This document shows, piece after piece, positions 6,360-7,838 of a DNA stretch of 7,838 bases; position 1 is the first letter of the stretch, and each line of letters begins with the position of its first letter. A program made the position numbers and the translations under genes. Origin of the DNA: Pseudomonadota bacterium (GTDB lineage: Bacteria; Pseudomonadota; Alphaproteobacteria; Rhizobiales; Methylopilaceae); contig JAEZCD010000121.1 in assembly GCA_023430145.1 (NCBI GenBank), positions 1-7,838 on the forward strand, given 5' to 3'. The notes beneath the pieces were generated by a model, which searched no databases, was not told the DNA's origin, and worked only from the letters and a program-made list of their open reading frames with translations.

Positions 6360-6953
6360 GTGGGAAACCTTCTCGTCGGGTTCTCGTTCATTCCGTTCGC
6401 GTTCCTCGCCGCGTCGGCGTTGCCCGCCGCGGCGCAGGCGCCCTTCGGCTACACGATCGTGCCGAGCGGCCAGATGAGCTGCCAGAACGCCCCGAAGGCA
6501 CAGAACAAGGCCGGCCCGCAGTCGATCAGGCGGCGCACCTATCTGTCCGACAAGGGCCGCGCCTTCCTGCTCTTCAATCCGTCGAACTTCGCCGAGGGGA
6601 TCGCGGTGCCGATCAACGGCTCCGGCCGCGCCGCGATGCCGTTCCACGTCACCCGCAGCGGCGTGACGAGGACGGTCCAACTGTCCGGCAGCGGCTCGGT
6701 GCGCGCCTCGGGCGGCACTGTCCGCGTGAGCTACAACGTCTCCCGCTCGCAGCCCTGGGGCGACGGCAGCACGGTGACGGTGCGCCTCGCCGGCGCCGAG
6801 ACCTATGCCGTGAACCCGGCGACCGGGGCCTGCACGGTACAGTCGGCGAGCTTCACCAAGCACCTGTCGGCCGGCGGCAGCACGTTCGACGATTTCACCT
6901 GCCGCTCGGCCGGGCCGGCGAGCTGCTCGATCGTGAAAGGCGCCGCGCAATGA
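6360..6953 (+). CDS. Small secreted protein with four cysteines, function unknown
   Basis: I do not recognise a family. The GTG start at 6360 is preceded by GGAGG (6350-6354) with 5-base spacing and is the only reasonable start in the frame. The 197 residues open with a hydrophobic segment (LLVGFSFIPFAFLAASALPA) and an A-A-A-Q-A site, giving probable cleavage near residue 27; the n-region lacks Lys/Arg, so the signal is slightly atypical. The mature part contains Cys41, Cys158, Cys181 and Cys189, an even number that could form two disulfides in the periplasm. Its middle (residues ~85-145) is rich in Ser, Thr, Gly and Val with alternating hydrophobic residues, suggesting beta-strands. The stop TGA overlaps the ATG of the caspase-like gene (ATGA, 6950-6953), so the two are probably translated together. 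Confidence 0.85.
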   Translation: MGNLLVGFSFIPFAFLAASALPAAAQAPFGYTIVPSGQMSCQNAPKAQNKAGPQSIRRRTYLSDKGRAFLLFNPSNFAEGIAVPINGSGRAAMPFHVTRSGVTRTVQLSGSGSVRASGGTVRVSYNVSRSQPWGDGSTVTVRLAGAETYAVNPATGACTVQSASFTKHLSAGGSTFDDFTCRSAGPASCSIVKGAAQ

Positions 6954-7806
6954 TCCTCGCCGGCCGGAGCAGGTGGTTCCGGCCGCTGGCGGCCGCGGCG
7001 CTCGGCGCCTTAGCCCTCGTCGCCGGACCGGCGGCGGAGGCGCGCCGCCTCGCCGTCGTCGTCGGCAACGACATCTACCCGACGCTGAAGCCCGAGCAGC
7101 AGCTGCAGCGCGCCGTCGCCGATGCGCGCGCTGTCTCGGCGAAGCTGCGCTCGATGGGCTTCGAGGTCGAGATGGTCGAGAACGCCAATCTGCGCACGCT
7201 CGACCGCCTGCTGACGGCGACCGCGGTCCGCGCCGGGCCCGGCGACACGGTGCTGCTGTTCTTCGCCGGCCACGGCCTGTCGATCCGTGGGCAGAATTTC
7301 CTGTTGCCGTCCGACACCGATCCGCCGGGCATGCTCAACGAGCTCGCCGCCGCCGAGACGCTGCGCCGCGAGGCGTTCCTCGTCGACGACGTGATCGAGC
7401 GGCTGCGCGCCAACGGTGCCGGCAATGTCGTGCTGATGCTCGATGCCTGTCGCAACAACCCGTTCCGGACCAATGAGGGGCGCAGCATCGGCGCGACGCG
7501 CGGCCTCTCGCGGCAGGAGACGCCGCAGGGCGTGTTCCTGCTCTTCTCGGCCGGCTTCGGCGAGGAGGCGCTCGACCGGCTGCCCGGCGACGACCCCGAC
7601 CCGAACTCGGTGTTCACGCGTACGCTCGTGCCGCTGCTCGGCCGGCCGGGCCTCAGCCTCACCGATCTCGCCAAGGAGGTGCAGGTGGGGGTCACGACGC
7701 TCGCCGCCCGCGCCGGCCGACCGCAGACGCCGGCCTATTACGACCAGATCGTCGGCCGGCTGTCGCTCGTTCCTGCCGAGTCCGACCCGGCCGTCGCGGC
7801 TCCGGC
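6950..7806 (+). CDS. Secreted caspase-like (peptidase C14) protein, 3' partial
   Basis: The ATG at 6950 overlaps the preceding stop. An N-terminal signal peptide (RSRWFRPLAAAALGALALVA then AEA) precedes a caspase p20-type domain beginning RRLAVVVGNDIYP. The catalytic pair is visible: His108 in LLFFAGHGL and Cys167 in VLMLDACRNNPF. Other family features are the DAxAVSxxLxxxGFEV helix-strand (57-73) and the later FSAGFGEEALD and NSVFTRTLVPLL segments. Bacterial members (often called metacaspase- or caspase-like) usually carry extra C-terminal repeats or binding domains; here that part is missing because the contig ends. Residues from about 286 and the TAA at 7817-7819 are encoded by adapter sequence, so the true gene continues beyond the window. 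Bacterial caspase-like proteases are linked to stress responses and regulated proteolysis, but the substrate of this one is unknown. Confidence 0.93.
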
Positions 7807-7838
7807 CTGTCTCTTATAAACATATGACGCTGCCGACG
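7807..7838. other. Nextera/Tn5 transposase adapter remnant (sequencing artefact)
   Basis: The last 32 bases match the reverse complement of the Nextera read-1 transposase adapter (mosaic end CTGTCTCTTATACACATCT followed by GACGCTGCCGACGA) at 30 of 32 positions, lacking only the adapter's final A. The two differences are A for C at 7819 and at 7824. This is library-preparation sequence left at a contig end, not genomic DNA. Confidence 0.96.

Noticed and set aside
7807..7838. Tn5-type transposon end (mosaic end) as a natural mobile element
   Set aside because: The match continues beyond the 19-base mosaic end into the synthetic Nextera adapter, so it is a library artefact and not an insertion.

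Overview
The window is GC-rich, with strong G/C bias at third codon positions. Its gene content (an alphaproteobacterial-type Ffh, a long Ala-rich tail on S16, a YihY/BrkB protein with the Rhizobiales-type C-terminus) suggests an alphaproteobacterium, most likely Hyphomicrobiales (Rhizobiales). No genus can be assigned from sequence alone.

Layout. Positions 2-1060 (+) hold the 3' part of a YihY/BrkB-family membrane protein gene whose start lies outside the window. Convergent to it, 1137-1716 (-) carries an AT-rich, apparently frameshifted L,D-transpeptidase (YkuD)-like gene with its own promoter-like sequence, which looks acquired. After a gap of about 300 bp, a co-directional block reads: a 65-aa YHS-like protein, ffh (SRP GTPase), a small SET-domain protein, rpsP (ribosomal protein S16) and rimM (16S rRNA processing factor). 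This is the usual SRP/S16/RimM translation cluster. trmD and rplS, which usually follow rimM, are not here; rimM is followed by a Tat-exported six-blade Kelch protein. Then come a small secreted four-cysteine protein of unknown function and, overlapping its stop codon by ATGA, a secreted caspase-like (peptidase C14) protein.

The last 32 bases (7807-7838) are not genomic. They match the Nextera/Tn5 transposase adapter at 30 of 32 positions. The caspase-like reading frame therefore runs off the end of the contig, and its apparent stop codon is adapter sequence.

Functionally, the middle is housekeeping: targeting of membrane proteins to the Sec/YidC machinery (Ffh) and maturation of the 30S subunit (S16, RimM). 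The right end encodes three exported proteins of unknown role, the last two probably translationally coupled. I found no CRISPR array, tRNA, rRNA, SRP RNA or insertion sequence. I also found no convincing new multi-gene system. The most noteworthy items are the adapter remnant, the decayed AT-rich YkuD-like gene, and the secreted-protein/caspase pair.
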